Source: Anderseniella sp. (GTDB lineage: Bacteria; Pseudomonadota; Alphaproteobacteria; Rhizobiales; Aestuariivirgaceae). From it: a stretch of DNA of 64,000 nt. The notes beneath the pieces were generated by a model. The model made no database searches and was not told the origin of the DNA. It worked only from the letters and a program-made list of their open reading frames with translations. The translations under genes were made by a program, and so were the position numbers. Each line of letters begins with the position of its first letter. Position 1 is the stretch's first letter. The stretch is taken from NCBI GenBank assembly GCA_028289645.1, contig JANQOK010000008.1, forward strand, positions 434,001-498,000, given 5' to 3'. Below, piece by piece: positions 53,346 to 63,957 of the stretch.

Positions 53346-53747
53346 ATGCGCCTGAACCAAGCAAGCGATTTTGCCCTGCGGGTGGTGATGCTGCTGGCCA
53401 ATGAGAAGCAGCCGATAACGGTCGAGGAGATTGCCGGGCGGCTGCGGCTGGTGAAATCTCATGTGATGAAGATTGTCGCCAGACTGGTGAAGGCCGGAAT
53501 ACTGGTGTCTCATCGCGGCAGGACAGGTGGCATCAGTCTCGGAAGGCCGCCATCTCAGATCATGGTTGGAGATGTGGTGCGCCAGATAGAGGCCGATCTG
53601 GCAATAGTCGAATGCATGCTCGACCGGGAATGCGGCTGTGTGTTTTCCCCGCGTTGCAAACTGAAAGGCGTAATGGCTGATGCCAGGTCAGCGTTTCTGC
53701 ACGTACTCGACACACGCTCGCTGCAATCCATTGTTACTCCGAATTGA
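53346..53747 (+). CDS. Rrf2 family regulator (NsrR/IscR-like)
   Basis: A 133-residue Rrf2 protein. HTH motif VEEIAGRLRLVKSHVMKIVAR; Fe-S cysteines ECMLDRECGCVFSPRC, fitting the NsrR-type cluster site. GGAG 7 bases before the ATG. Clustered regulators of this family sense NO or Fe-S state. The divergent 74-aa gene or the nearby P460 cytochrome are candidate targets by position only. Confidence 0.8.
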   Translation: MRLNQASDFALRVVMLLANEKQPITVEEIAGRLRLVKSHVMKIVARLVKAGILVSHRGRTGGISLGRPPSQIMVGDVVRQIEADLAIVECMLDRECGCVFSPRCKLKGVMADARSAFLHVLDTRSLQSIVTPN

Positions 53748-53887
53748 CTTCTGACCGAGCAACGCTTCCTTACAGACTGATCTGACACAAGCCGACCGCT
53801 CCTGCTGACCGGGCAAGAAGTGATCGGCATTATCGGGGGCATGCAGACACTTTGGCGCCGGACGTACGCCTTGCAGATCCCTGTTTC

Positions 53888-54811
53888 CTAAGCCTTTGAG
53901 ATCATGCGTTTTGCAGTGCTGTCAAAGTACTCGCTATCCGACAGCACACCGCCGTCGGGCAGGTCTATCTCCATGTGGGCTCTTGTAAATGGTCGCTGCC
54001 CGTACCGAATAGTCGGGAATTCAAGTTCCTCGGCCCTGCGACGATCATAACGTGAACCTTCTTCAACGAAACGCATGACAAATGCCGCTCTGCGGTCGAG
54101 TTCACCTTCCTCGAGCTTAACGCTGCGGTGAACGACGTATTTGTTGAAAACCAGCACATCACCGGGATCGAATTCGTCCTCTTCACAATGCGTCTCCAGG
54201 ATTTGACGCATTGCTGGCGAATTTAGGATACCGGAACGCATCATCAAATACTTGTTCAGTGAAGTTTCCTCGCCCCTGCGATGTTGTTCCTCAAGCGTTG
54301 AAATTATGGCGGACTCGATCTGGTCGTACACGAACCGCCCCGACAACACCCGGTCTGGCACATACGCCATTCCGCCACGCTGACCATCAGTCCGAATAGG
54401 GTGCAAGGGCGCCCAGATTGTACAGCCAAACTCCTCCGCCCGCTGGTAGCCAAAGCTCTGAACGCCGACGTGCCAGGGAAACCCCTTGCTCACACCGCTT
54501 TTCAACTCAAAGCAGAGCTCAAATGTCATGAACAGATTTCTGTTCGTCAAAGCAGTCATAACCTGCTGGAAAGTTTCGGTCTGGATCAGCTCATAGATAT
54601 CGGCCTTGTCGCTCTCAAAGTCGTATTTCAGCCTGTTGAACTGTGACGTGAAGCTATCGAGAGATTTGCTCATCTCAGCATCTGTGCGACGCAACAGCAT
54701 ATCTACCGTGTCGGCACTGAGAAATTTTGGCAGCTTTACGTAACCATCCGTTTGGAATTTCTTTATCTGTGCCTCTGACAGCTGAAAGCCGCTATCCAGA
54801 TTTCTCATCAA
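53888..54811 (-). CDS. Phytanoyl-CoA dioxygenase-like protein with HxG metal motif
   Basis: A 307-residue protein of the Fe(II)/2-oxoglutarate PhyH family. The usual HxD iron ligand pair appears as H114-V115-G116 in FPWHVGVQSFG, followed by WAPLHPIRTDGQRGGMAYVP, the PhyH loop. The distal ligand is H228 in VVHRSVKLEEG and the oxoglutarate Arg is probably R240 or R241. Loss of the Asp is a feature of halogenases such as SyrB2 (HxA) and WelO5 (HxG), but inactive homologues also exist. Cytosolic. Substrate unknown. It is the first gene of its strand after Rrf2. Confidence 0.7.
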   Translation of the reverse strand: MMRNLDSGFQLSEAQIKKFQTDGYVKLPKFLSADTVDMLLRRTDAEMSKSLDSFTSQFNRLKYDFESDKADIYELIQTETFQQVMTALTNRNLFMTFELCFELKSGVSKGFPWHVGVQSFGYQRAEEFGCTIWAPLHPIRTDGQRGGMAYVPDRVLSGRFVYDQIESAIISTLEEQHRRGEETSLNKYLMMRSGILNSPAMRQILETHCEEDEFDPGDVLVFNKYVVHRSVKLEEGELDRRAAFVMRFVEEGSRYDRRRAEELEFPTIRYGQRPFTRAHMEIDLPDGGVLSDSEYFDSTAKRMISKA

Positions 54812-55112
54812 AAACTACCTCTGCAGCCAATTTGCCTTTGAGAACCTTCGGGTGCACAAAACCTAACAGCCATGTGACACCCCTGGGAACCATTCTGAGG
54901 AATTTTGCTTCTCAGCTCTGTCCATTCCAACTGTTTCAGCTTGGCAACCGGTCCCTGGAATTGCAAGCGGATTCAGGCGGATTCGGTGCAGAGAAGTCAG
55001 AGCGTTGAATACCTTCCTGAGCAATTCGCCTGACCGGTAATCCAACGTGCGGTTCAGGTGAGCGGACAGCCAACGTATACTGGGCCGCCATGACCCCGAC
55101 ATCACCCACTGC
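54812..55112. other. 301-bp intergenic region
   Basis: Promoter DNA for the dioxygenase gene (minus strand) and 3' side of DUF1772. A minus-strand frame at 54863-55168 contains protein-like words but has no initiation signal and overlaps DUF1772; it is left out. Confidence 0.3.
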
Positions 55113-55559
55113 TCAATTTGTTCCGGTAACAGCCAGGTAGGCGAACAGGACAAATACCGCGCCGGCAATAAGTGTTCTGGGAAGGTGCAATCTCCCCCAA
55201 CTGCCGAGGTCCTTAGTCATCTGATCAGAATGGATATCAGCGCCGTCCGCCATGATACGGTTGTTTACCGGCATCAGGACGAAGATCGTGTATGGGCCAC
55301 TGATCTGCAGGATCAGCGAACCGATGAGCCACCACCAGTTTCCAGTCAGGTAGGAAATGGCAAGGCTTACCGGGACAACCGCCAGGGAGAGGCCTAGCTG
55401 CAGGTGGGCTGATTTGTGAAAGAACGGTTTGAAATAGTCCACGGCGGTTGCCCGGGCACTAGCCATCATGGCAGGGTACGAAACCGCTGAGGATGCCATG
55501 CCATAACCGAAAACCATCGCCATCAGCGTCAGGTTTGCAACAATCAGTATGTCTGTCAT
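55113..55559 (-). CDS. DUF1772 membrane protein
   Basis: A 148-residue protein with four transmembrane helices: LIVANLTLMAMVFGYGM, LGLSLAVVPVSLAISYL, WWLIGSLILQISGPYTIFVL and LPRTLIAGAVFVLFAYLAV. The NNRIMADGADI loop between helices 3 and 4 is typical of DUF1772, which includes anthrone oxygenase-like enzymes. The ATG starts at the first helix. It is 103 bases after the reductase gene and may be in its operon. Confidence 0.75.
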   Translation of the reverse strand: MTDILIVANLTLMAMVFGYGMASSAVSYPAMMASARATAVDYFKPFFHKSAHLQLGLSLAVVPVSLAISYLTGNWWWLIGSLILQISGPYTIFVLMPVNNRIMADGADIHSDQMTKDLGSWGRLHLPRTLIAGAVFVLFAYLAVTGTN

Positions 55560-55662
55560 GATTCTGGATTTCTTTCTTGTTATGTTTACTCGCTGACCTG
55601 AATTGATCCCATGAAAACGGCCGGCAAGATCATCGGGAAACGACAGAACAACCTAAAACCGA

Positions 55663-56922
55663 TCAGCGAAATTCGAACGCTTCGGAATGCAGCTTGTGTC
55701 GCGCAACACCTGCCTTACGTAGGTCTTTCATAATGCCATCGACCATGGGTCGGGGACCGCACAGGAAATAGTCGTACGAAGCAATTGGCTGACCGAGCCT
55801 GGTCTTCATGATGTCGACCCGGGCAAACTCACCTTTGTTGGACTGCAGTGTGACCAGCTTGAAATTCGGCAGTTTCTTTGACAGCGACTGCAACTCGGCG
55901 TGAAACAGCGCTTCGCCGATTTCGCGCACGCCGTAGACCAGGACAACCTCGCGCGGGTCATCCGCCTTCATCGCCCGCAGCTTTGACAGAAATGGCGTGA
56001 TGCCAATGCCACCGGCGAGCCAGACCTGCCTGTTGCCAGCCGCTGTTGCATCAAACCGTCCGTATGGACCCCTGACAATTACCTCACCGCCAACTGTCAG
56101 TTCCTCCCGGATTTTCCGGGTCCAGTCGCCAAGCACCTTTATGGTGAAATGAAGGTTTGACTCGCTCGGAGGGCTTGAAATTGTGAACGGGTGCGGTTCG
56201 TTCCAGCCTTTGGCCTGGACCTCCACAAACGCAAATTGTCCGGGTTTGAAGTCGAACCTGCCAGCGACCGGAGAAAGGACAATCTCGGTTGCCCGATCCA
56301 GATGGTTGATTGCCTCGATCGTGAAGTTGTGGCCGGTCTTCTTGTTCATGCCGAACATGGCGTAAAGGTACGACAAAACGCCAAGGCAGGCCGCCCCAAT
56401 AAGGAACAGTCCGGAAGGATTGAAGCGTTCGAAGAAAACCGATGGTGCCGTCATGAAATGGCCAATGATCAGAAAATAGACCAGGCCCATTGCCTTGTGC
56501 GGCAAACGCCATTGGTGATAGGGAATCTTGCGGTTGAGAGTGATTGCAAGGGAAACAACCAACAAGACCAGTGCGAACATGCCCAGCGGCGCAGACGGGA
56601 ACAGGGCCATCACTTCGGGATCTGTTCCAACGGGCAACTCCTTCGGCACACCGAAAAAGTGTGCCAGCACCAGCACTCCTGCAGTCACGCCGCTGACCTT
56701 GTGGACCTGATACATGCGGTCAAGGCCGCCAAAAAGTGTTTCAGCGGCCTGAATCCTGGTAGACAGCATGATTGACATCGTCATCAGCAGGAAAGCGACC
56801 CCGCCGATAGCCGTTGTTCCCACTGTCCGGGGATCGTGGCCATCCGGCGCCAGCCCGAAATGCAAACCAAGAAAAACAGCCAGAATGGCGATGATCAAAA
56901 TGACGCCAGTACGCCTCAACAT
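55663..56922 (-). CDS. Ferric reductase-like flavocytochrome (FNR + transmembrane haem domain)
   Basis: A 419-residue membrane enzyme. Six hydrophobic helices carry haem-ligand candidates in YQVHKVSG, LVLAHFFG, PHKAMGLVYFLIIGHFM. The FAD loop is PHPFTISSPPSES, NAD(P) motif GGIGITPFLSKL, and the C-terminal YFLCGPRPMVDGI. It moves electrons from NAD(P)H across the inner membrane to a metal or oxygen acceptor. ATG at 56922 is preferred for GAGGA upstream. It is 32 bases after the EF-hand gene, likely one operon. Confidence 0.8.
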   Translation of the reverse strand: MLRRTGVILIIAILAVFLGLHFGLAPDGHDPRTVGTTAIGGVAFLLMTMSIMLSTRIQAAETLFGGLDRMYQVHKVSGVTAGVLVLAHFFGVPKELPVGTDPEVMALFPSAPLGMFALVLLVVSLAITLNRKIPYHQWRLPHKAMGLVYFLIIGHFMTAPSVFFERFNPSGLFLIGAACLGVLSYLYAMFGMNKKTGHNFTIEAINHLDRATEIVLSPVAGRFDFKPGQFAFVEVQAKGWNEPHPFTISSPPSESNLHFTIKVLGDWTRKIREELTVGGEVIVRGPYGRFDATAAGNRQVWLAGGIGITPFLSKLRAMKADDPREVVLVYGVREIGEALFHAELQSLSKKLPNFKLVTLQSNKGEFARVDIMKTRLGQPIASYDYFLCGPRPMVDGIMKDLRKAGVARHKLHSEAFEFR

Positions 56923-56954
56923 TTGCTCTGTCCTCAGTGCGGTTCGACAATCGG

Positions 56955-57449
56955 TCACTCGGGTTTCAGGGCCGCTCGAATGGCCACGAGCACGGAGAAT
57001 CCGCTAACAAATTCATCTTTTTCCAGGACGGCGTTGTTATTTAGGTCGGCGCGGTCGAAGTCCCTGATCACCGCCTGGCGGTGTTCGGTCGGCGTAATTT
57101 TTCCGTCACCGTTACGGTCCCAGAACCGGTAGACGACCTTCAGCGCTGTCCGGTAGGCCAGCAGTTTATTCTGGTCTTGGGCAATATTTTCAAATCCGTA
57201 ACCCCACTGCAGGAACTCAGCCGGTTCCAGGTTGCCGCTTTCATCCGAGTCCATTGAAACGAAAATATCTTTTCGCGCAGCCTCCATGTCGCCTTGGTCG
57301 AGATAGCCCTTGCCGTGTCGGTCAACTGACTCGAAGCTTAGTTCAGCCAATGCCCTGCCCTTTGACTGCTGCTCGGCCATCGATGGCGGCGCGGCAGTCA
57401 ATGTTGCCGCGGTCACTGCCAATGCTATTCCTGCTAATTTCCGGTTCAT
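56955..57449 (-). CDS. Secreted EF-hand protein
   Basis: A 164-residue exported protein: signal peptide AGIALAVTAATLTAAPPSMA, then four EF-hand-type loops, DRHGKGYLDQGDME, DSDESGNLEPAEF, DRNGDGKITPTEH and DLNNNAVLEKDEF. They would bind calcium in the periplasm. AGGAG 12 bases before the ATG at 57449. Operon with the ferric-reductase-like gene, 32 bases downstream. It may sense calcium for that enzyme, by analogy to eukaryotic NOX5, although the domain is on the other side of the membrane here. Confidence 0.8.
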   Translation of the reverse strand: MNRKLAGIALAVTAATLTAAPPSMAEQQSKGRALAELSFESVDRHGKGYLDQGDMEAARKDIFVSMDSDESGNLEPAEFLQWGYGFENIAQDQNKLLAYRTALKVVYRFWDRNGDGKITPTEHRQAVIRDFDRADLNNNAVLEKDEFVSGFSVLVAIRAALKPE

Positions 57450-57493
57450 CCTGTCACTCCTGATGGGTTGTGTGCAGCGCACATTGCTTTTCA

Positions 57494-57553
57494 CATGCAA
57501 ACGCATTACATGCAAATGCAAGTTTTGTAAATACAAGTTTTTTGCAAATGTTG
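57494..57553. promoter_or_regulatory. Direct repeats in the MarR/EF-hand divergent region
   Basis: CATGCAAACGCA at 57494-57505, CATGCAAATGCA at 57509-57520 and TTGCAAATGTTG at 57542-57553 repeat a TGCAAAYG core. They lie between the EF-hand ATG and the MarR start, the expected place for a MarR operator. AT-rich DNA with TTTTGTAAATACAAG between them could include promoters for both sides. Confidence 0.45.
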
Positions 57554-57599
57554 CAACGCGCAAGTGTCGGGGGTATCAATGGGTAGGAGCCACTTCTTG

Positions 57600-58061
57600 A
57601 TGACCCAGATTTCTGAAGCGCAGCGCAGACGCCAATCCAGTTTTGGCTTCCTGATGCAGCTTTTGGCGCGTCGTATCGATCAGGACATGAAACTGCGCCT
57701 TGCCGAAATCGGCATCGACGTGAAGGTTTTCTCAAACCTGATGCTGCTGAGCGAAAAGGACGGCATCACACAGCGCGAGCTTGGCCGCTTACTCGAATTT
57801 CCCGAGTACTTCACCAGCAGAACAGTGGACGTGCTGGTCGAGAAAGGCTTTGCCGAACGACGCCCTGATCCGGACAGCCGTCGGTCTATCCTAGTGTATC
57901 TGACCCCCAAGGGACGAAAAAAAGCCAAGGAACTTCCGGGCATTATTTCGCAGGTCAATCTCTCGTATCTCAAGCCGCTCGAACTTGAAGAACGGACGCA
58001 ACTGATAAAGCTACTTCACAAGGTCGCTGACATTGATCAGGACGGCGACCCGGCTCTGTGA
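57600..58061 (+). CDS. MarR family regulator
   Basis: A 153-residue protein with the winged helix GITQRELGRLLEFPEYFTSR, then TVDVLVEKGFAERRPDPDSR and LTPKGRKKAKELPGI. MarR proteins are repressors released by small ligands or oxidants. AGGAG lies about 10 bases before ATG at 57600. Divergent from the EF-hand/reductase operon, which it probably controls. No regulatory Cys is seen. Confidence 0.85.
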   Translation: MTQISEAQRRRQSSFGFLMQLLARRIDQDMKLRLAEIGIDVKVFSNLMLLSEKDGITQRELGRLLEFPEYFTSRTVDVLVEKGFAERRPDPDSRRSILVYLTPKGRKKAKELPGIISQVNLSYLKPLELEERTQLIKLLHKVADIDQDGDPAL

Positions 58062-58122
58062 CCGCCATCGGAAATGGCACTGTATGCACGAAAACAACGT
58101 AACCGCAGTCGACGGCCAGGCT

Positions 58123-58440
58123 TCAACCGAAAGGTGGAACATCGCGTTTCATGTCGGGCTCATTGTGGCAAAACGTCAGTGAAACCGATCCGCGCACATC
58201 ACCATGGACGTCCGTGGGAAGGTCTCCTTCGATATGCGGTTGCAGACCCTTGTCCTGCAGGATGCCCTGAAACTCCTGCAGCGAACCTGACGGCATTTCG
58301 AAATTTATGGTCGCTGCAATGTTTGAAAAGAACGACTGGTCGACGACCCACCCGCGAGCTTCTGTTACGCCGTCACACACGTGTGTAATGGCCAGGTTCC
58401 GGTCCATGGGCGTGAACATGCTGAAACGGGCGAACTTCAT
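58123..58440 (-). CDS. Conserved small protein of unknown function
   Basis: A 105-residue soluble protein (RFSMFTPMDRNLAITHVCDG; GSLQEFQGILQDKGLQPHIE), beta-alpha in pattern. ATG at 58440. No domain was recognised. It converges with MarR. Amino-acid composition is normal for coding DNA. Confidence 0.55.
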   Translation of the reverse strand: MKFARFSMFTPMDRNLAITHVCDGVTEARGWVVDQSFFSNIAATINFEMPSGSLQEFQGILQDKGLQPHIEGDLPTDVHGDVRGSVSLTFCHNEPDMKRDVPPFG

Positions 58441-61189
<2,749 letters not shown>

Positions 61190-61209
61190 TGTCGAAGTAA
61201 CAATGAGTA

Positions 61210-61252
61210 AAGGCGGCGTTTCAGATTACACTGAAACGCCGCCTTGCTTTTT
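61210..61252 (+). terminator. Bidirectional rho-independent terminator of katG and fccB
   Basis: A perfect 15-bp stem (AAGGCGGCGTTTCAG/CTGAAACGCCGCCTT) with a 6-base loop at 61210-61245, followed by GCTTTTT on the plus strand. The opposite strand also has a U-rich stretch (TTTACT) after the stem. It lies between the stops of katG and fccB and should end both transcripts. Confidence 0.9.
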
Positions 61253-61271
61253 CGTCTGTCAGCCCGGCAAA

Positions 61272-62546
61272 CTAGCTGAACATGTCCGCTGCAATCGCAG
61301 AGTACCAGGACTCGGATTCTTCATAAGTCGCCTTGCGCAGTGCCTCGTCCTCTCCGGTCTTGGAAATGAACTTGTCGGCAACCTCGATTTTTTCCTCTCC
61401 GGCCTTGTAGTTGGCGCCCACCTTTACACCGTCATTGGCGTCGATCAGGCTCCAGCAAGTGTTGGCAAAGCGCGGCTCGAAAACCTTCGATCCGGTCAGC
61501 GCGCCGCGGATCGCCATGGCCGCCACCTTGGCCTGGCTGTTGGCGGAAAAACCAGACTTCGGCATAGCGGATGCAACCGATGCATCACCCAGCACATGGA
61601 TATTCTCGTCGGCCCTCGATTGCATGGTCGCCGGCACAATCGGACACCAGTCGCCGTCTGTTATGCCCGCACGATCGCAGATTGCGCCTGCCTTCTGGGC
61701 CGGCACTACCGACGCGGCATCGGCCTTGAACGTGTCAATATCGGTTTCGATTTCCATCGTATCCATATTGATGTTCTTGATGCCACCGGAGACCGAGGCT
61801 GGAATCCACTCGATCATGTCCGGGTAATGTTTCTGCCAGCCTTCCTCGAACAGGCCCTGTTTGGAGAACTTCTCCTTCGGATCGAGCACTATGATCTTGG
61901 CCGTCGGGTTCTTCTTGGACAGGATGTGCGCGATCATCGAGATGCGCTCATACGGGCCAGGCGGGCAGCGGAACGGATTGGGCGGCGGAACCATGACAAA
62001 CGTGCCGCCTTCGCGCATGTTTTCAACCTGCGACTTCAACAATGCCACCTGGGTGCCTGACTTCCAGGCATGCGGCATGGTATCCTGCGCCTCTATGGAG
62101 TAGCCGGGAACCGAGCCGTATTTCATGTCGATACCGGGGGAGATGACCAGCCGGTCGTAGGCAACCTTAACACCAGCCCCCAGTTCAACCGTTTTGGCTG
62201 CACCATCAACCGAAACCGCCCAGTCATGAATGACGTTAACACCATGACCTGCAGCCAGTGCGTCATAGTTGTGGCCAATGGAGTCATAGTCGCGGAAGCC
62301 ACCGAGATACAGGTTGGAAAAGAAGCAGGTGTAGTACTTCCGCGTCGGCTCGATCAGCGTCACGTCAACCGCACCCTTGGAGTCCTTGGCGATATACCGT
62401 GCAGCTGTGGCGCCGCCTGCCCCGCCTCCGATAACCACCACACGCGGTTTCTTGCCCTGAGCATAGGCCGGCAGTTTCAGACCAGCTGACATAGCCCCCA
62501 CCCCCAGCAAACCGGTCGTGAACTTTCGTCTGTCTACAATAGCCAT
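61272..62546 (-). CDS. fccB: Sulfide dehydrogenase flavoprotein (FccB/SoxF-like)
   Basis: A 424-residue protein with a Tat signal (DRRKFTTGLLGVG), FAD motif VVVIGGGAGGATAARYIA and the family motifs TCFFSNLYLGG, PPPNPFRCPPGPYER and NIHVLGDASVASAMPKSG. The redox Cys are in TCFFSNL and NTCWSL. It oxidises sulfide in the periplasm and passes electrons to the cytochrome subunit encoded next. Starts at ATG 62546, about 50 bases after the FccA gene. In SoxEF form the pair can act alone. Confidence 0.88.
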   Translation of the reverse strand: MAIVDRRKFTTGLLGVGAMSAGLKLPAYAQGKKPRVVVIGGGAGGATAARYIAKDSKGAVDVTLIEPTRKYYTCFFSNLYLGGFRDYDSIGHNYDALAAGHGVNVIHDWAVSVDGAAKTVELGAGVKVAYDRLVISPGIDMKYGSVPGYSIEAQDTMPHAWKSGTQVALLKSQVENMREGGTFVMVPPPNPFRCPPGPYERISMIAHILSKKNPTAKIIVLDPKEKFSKQGLFEEGWQKHYPDMIEWIPASVSGGIKNINMDTMEIETDIDTFKADAASVVPAQKAGAICDRAGITDGDWCPIVPATMQSRADENIHVLGDASVASAMPKSGFSANSQAKVAAMAIRGALTGSKVFEPRFANTCWSLIDANDGVKVGANYKAGEEKIEVADKFISKTGEDEALRKATYEESESWYSAIAADMFS

Positions 62547-62595
62547 GTTGGTTTCATCCTCCCAGATTTCCTGATTGTTGATCTATCCAGCGCTC

Positions 62596-62895
62596 CTAGT
62601 CAGGGGCTTTGAGCGCCGAGAAATAGGCCGCCAGTGCCGCAATGTCCTCATCGGACAACCGCATGGCGACGGTTTGCATTGTCGGATTGTCCAGTTGTTT
62701 GGACCGGTACAGTTTCATCATCGAGATGAAGCCGTCTGCATTCATGCCGGCAATTGGCGGTATCGTCCCAGCGGCAGATGACTGGTGACAGGTCACACAT
62801 TCTGAGGACAGATACTGCCCGTATTCCGGATCACCTTCGGCGATTGCCGTTCCGGTCATACAGATAAGACTGAAGGCCACAATTGCAGCGCGCAT
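62596..62895 (-). CDS. Cytochrome c subunit of sulfide dehydrogenase (FccA/SoxE-like)
   Basis: A 99-residue exported monohaem cytochrome: signal peptide AAIVAFSLICMTGTAIAE, haem motif CVTCH, axial Met possibly in PPIAGMNADGF. C-terminal helix DIAALAAYFSALKAP. Upstream of fccB by 49 bases and on the same strand, the normal arrangement for flavocytochrome c. It takes electrons from FccB. Confidence 0.82.
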   Translation of the reverse strand: MRAAIVAFSLICMTGTAIAEGDPEYGQYLSSECVTCHQSSAAGTIPPIAGMNADGFISMMKLYRSKQLDNPTMQTVAMRLSDEDIAALAAYFSALKAPD

Positions 62896-63018
62896 CGATT
62901 TCCACCCAACACATTCATTTTTTTATATGTGAGAGTGTGGGAAAATTGCAGTTGCGTCAAGTCTCACTGTGCGCTGGCAGGCGTCAGGGGGTGGGCCTGC
63001 CTCCACGCAATGCCCGGA

Positions 63019-63957
63019 TCAGCCGGCATCATTAACCAGCGCCACGGCCATGGTCCTATTCTTCACACCCAACGCCCGCAGTATGGCGGATACATGCAGC
63101 TTGACGGTGCCCTCGCCTATTTTCAGGCGCTCCGCTATTTCCTTGTTTGAAGAGCCATGCTGAAGCAACTGCAAAACTTCTCGCTGACGGCTGGTCAGTG
63201 CGTCGGCTTTGGAACCAGATTGTGTGCTGTGCGAGGCATCGCGCCCACCACCTTGGACTCTGCGGCTGGCCGGTTCGTCCTTTCCCGCAGTGACCAGATC
63301 ACGGGCGGTGCCAAAGGCCGTAGAGAATGCATCAAAAGCCGCGATCGCGTCTGTCACCGCCTGCCTGTCATGCCGTGGCAAATGGGAACCTTCACGCAAC
63401 GATTTCAGGCTATCAACGGCCCGGCTGAGCCGGTCGAACGGCGCTGCAATATCGCGCGCGGCAATTGCTGCAAAGCGGTTGTCGGAAATCTCATCACGGC
63501 GTGCCTGTGACAAGGCGCGTTCCAGCGCATCCAGCGCCTCACGCCTGTCGGTCACATCCAGCGCGACCCCGTCCCAGATCACGGTGCCGTCCTCAAGCCG
63601 CCTTGGATGGCCGATGGAGCGGACCCACTTGATCTTTCCATCGGGCAACTCAACCCGCACTTCCTCGTCCAGCACTTCGAGATTTGCAGCCGACCGCTCC
63701 AGCGCCTCGACAAACCGTTCACGATCATCGGGTGGAATCCATTCATGGTTGACCGCTTCGCGTGAAACCAGATCCGCAGGGTCAAGGCCGAAACTTTCAA
63801 GCACTTCCGGGCTCACATAGCTATAGCGATACTTCCCATCCGGGGTCCGGACCCGCTGCATTGTATGGCCCGGGAAGTGGCCGTCAAACAGACCGGAAAA
63901 GCCTTCGACCTTTCGTCCGGCAGTCGCTGCGTTATTGTCAGCAATTTCATTTCTCAT
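63019..63957 (-). CDS. PAS-LuxR family regulator
   Basis: A 312-residue protein. N-terminal PAS domain (YRYSYVSPEVLESFGLDPAD, VSREAVNHEWIPPDDRERF and IKWVRSIGHPRRLEDGTVI), helix linker, then a LuxR HTH: LTSRQREVLQLLQHGSSNKE and RLKIGEGTVKLHVSAILRAL. It may sense a small molecule or redox state and control the FccAB genes downstream on the same strand, 123 bases away; that is inference from position. Complete within the window. Confidence 0.82.
   Translation of the reverse strand: MRNEIADNNAATAGRKVEGFSGLFDGHFPGHTMQRVRTPDGKYRYSYVSPEVLESFGLDPADLVSREAVNHEWIPPDDRERFVEALERSAANLEVLDEEVRVELPDGKIKWVRSIGHPRRLEDGTVIWDGVALDVTDRREALDALERALSQARRDEISDNRFAAIAARDIAAPFDRLSRAVDSLKSLREGSHLPRHDRQAVTDAIAAFDAFSTAFGTARDLVTAGKDEPASRRVQGGGRDASHSTQSGSKADALTSRQREVLQLLQHGSSNKEIAERLKIGEGTVKLHVSAILRALGVKNRTMAVALVNDAG

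Noticed and set aside
54863-55168. Minus-strand frame between the dioxygenase and DUF1772 genes
   Set aside because: It overlaps the end of DUF1772 and lacks a ribosome binding site; protein-like words are probably chance.
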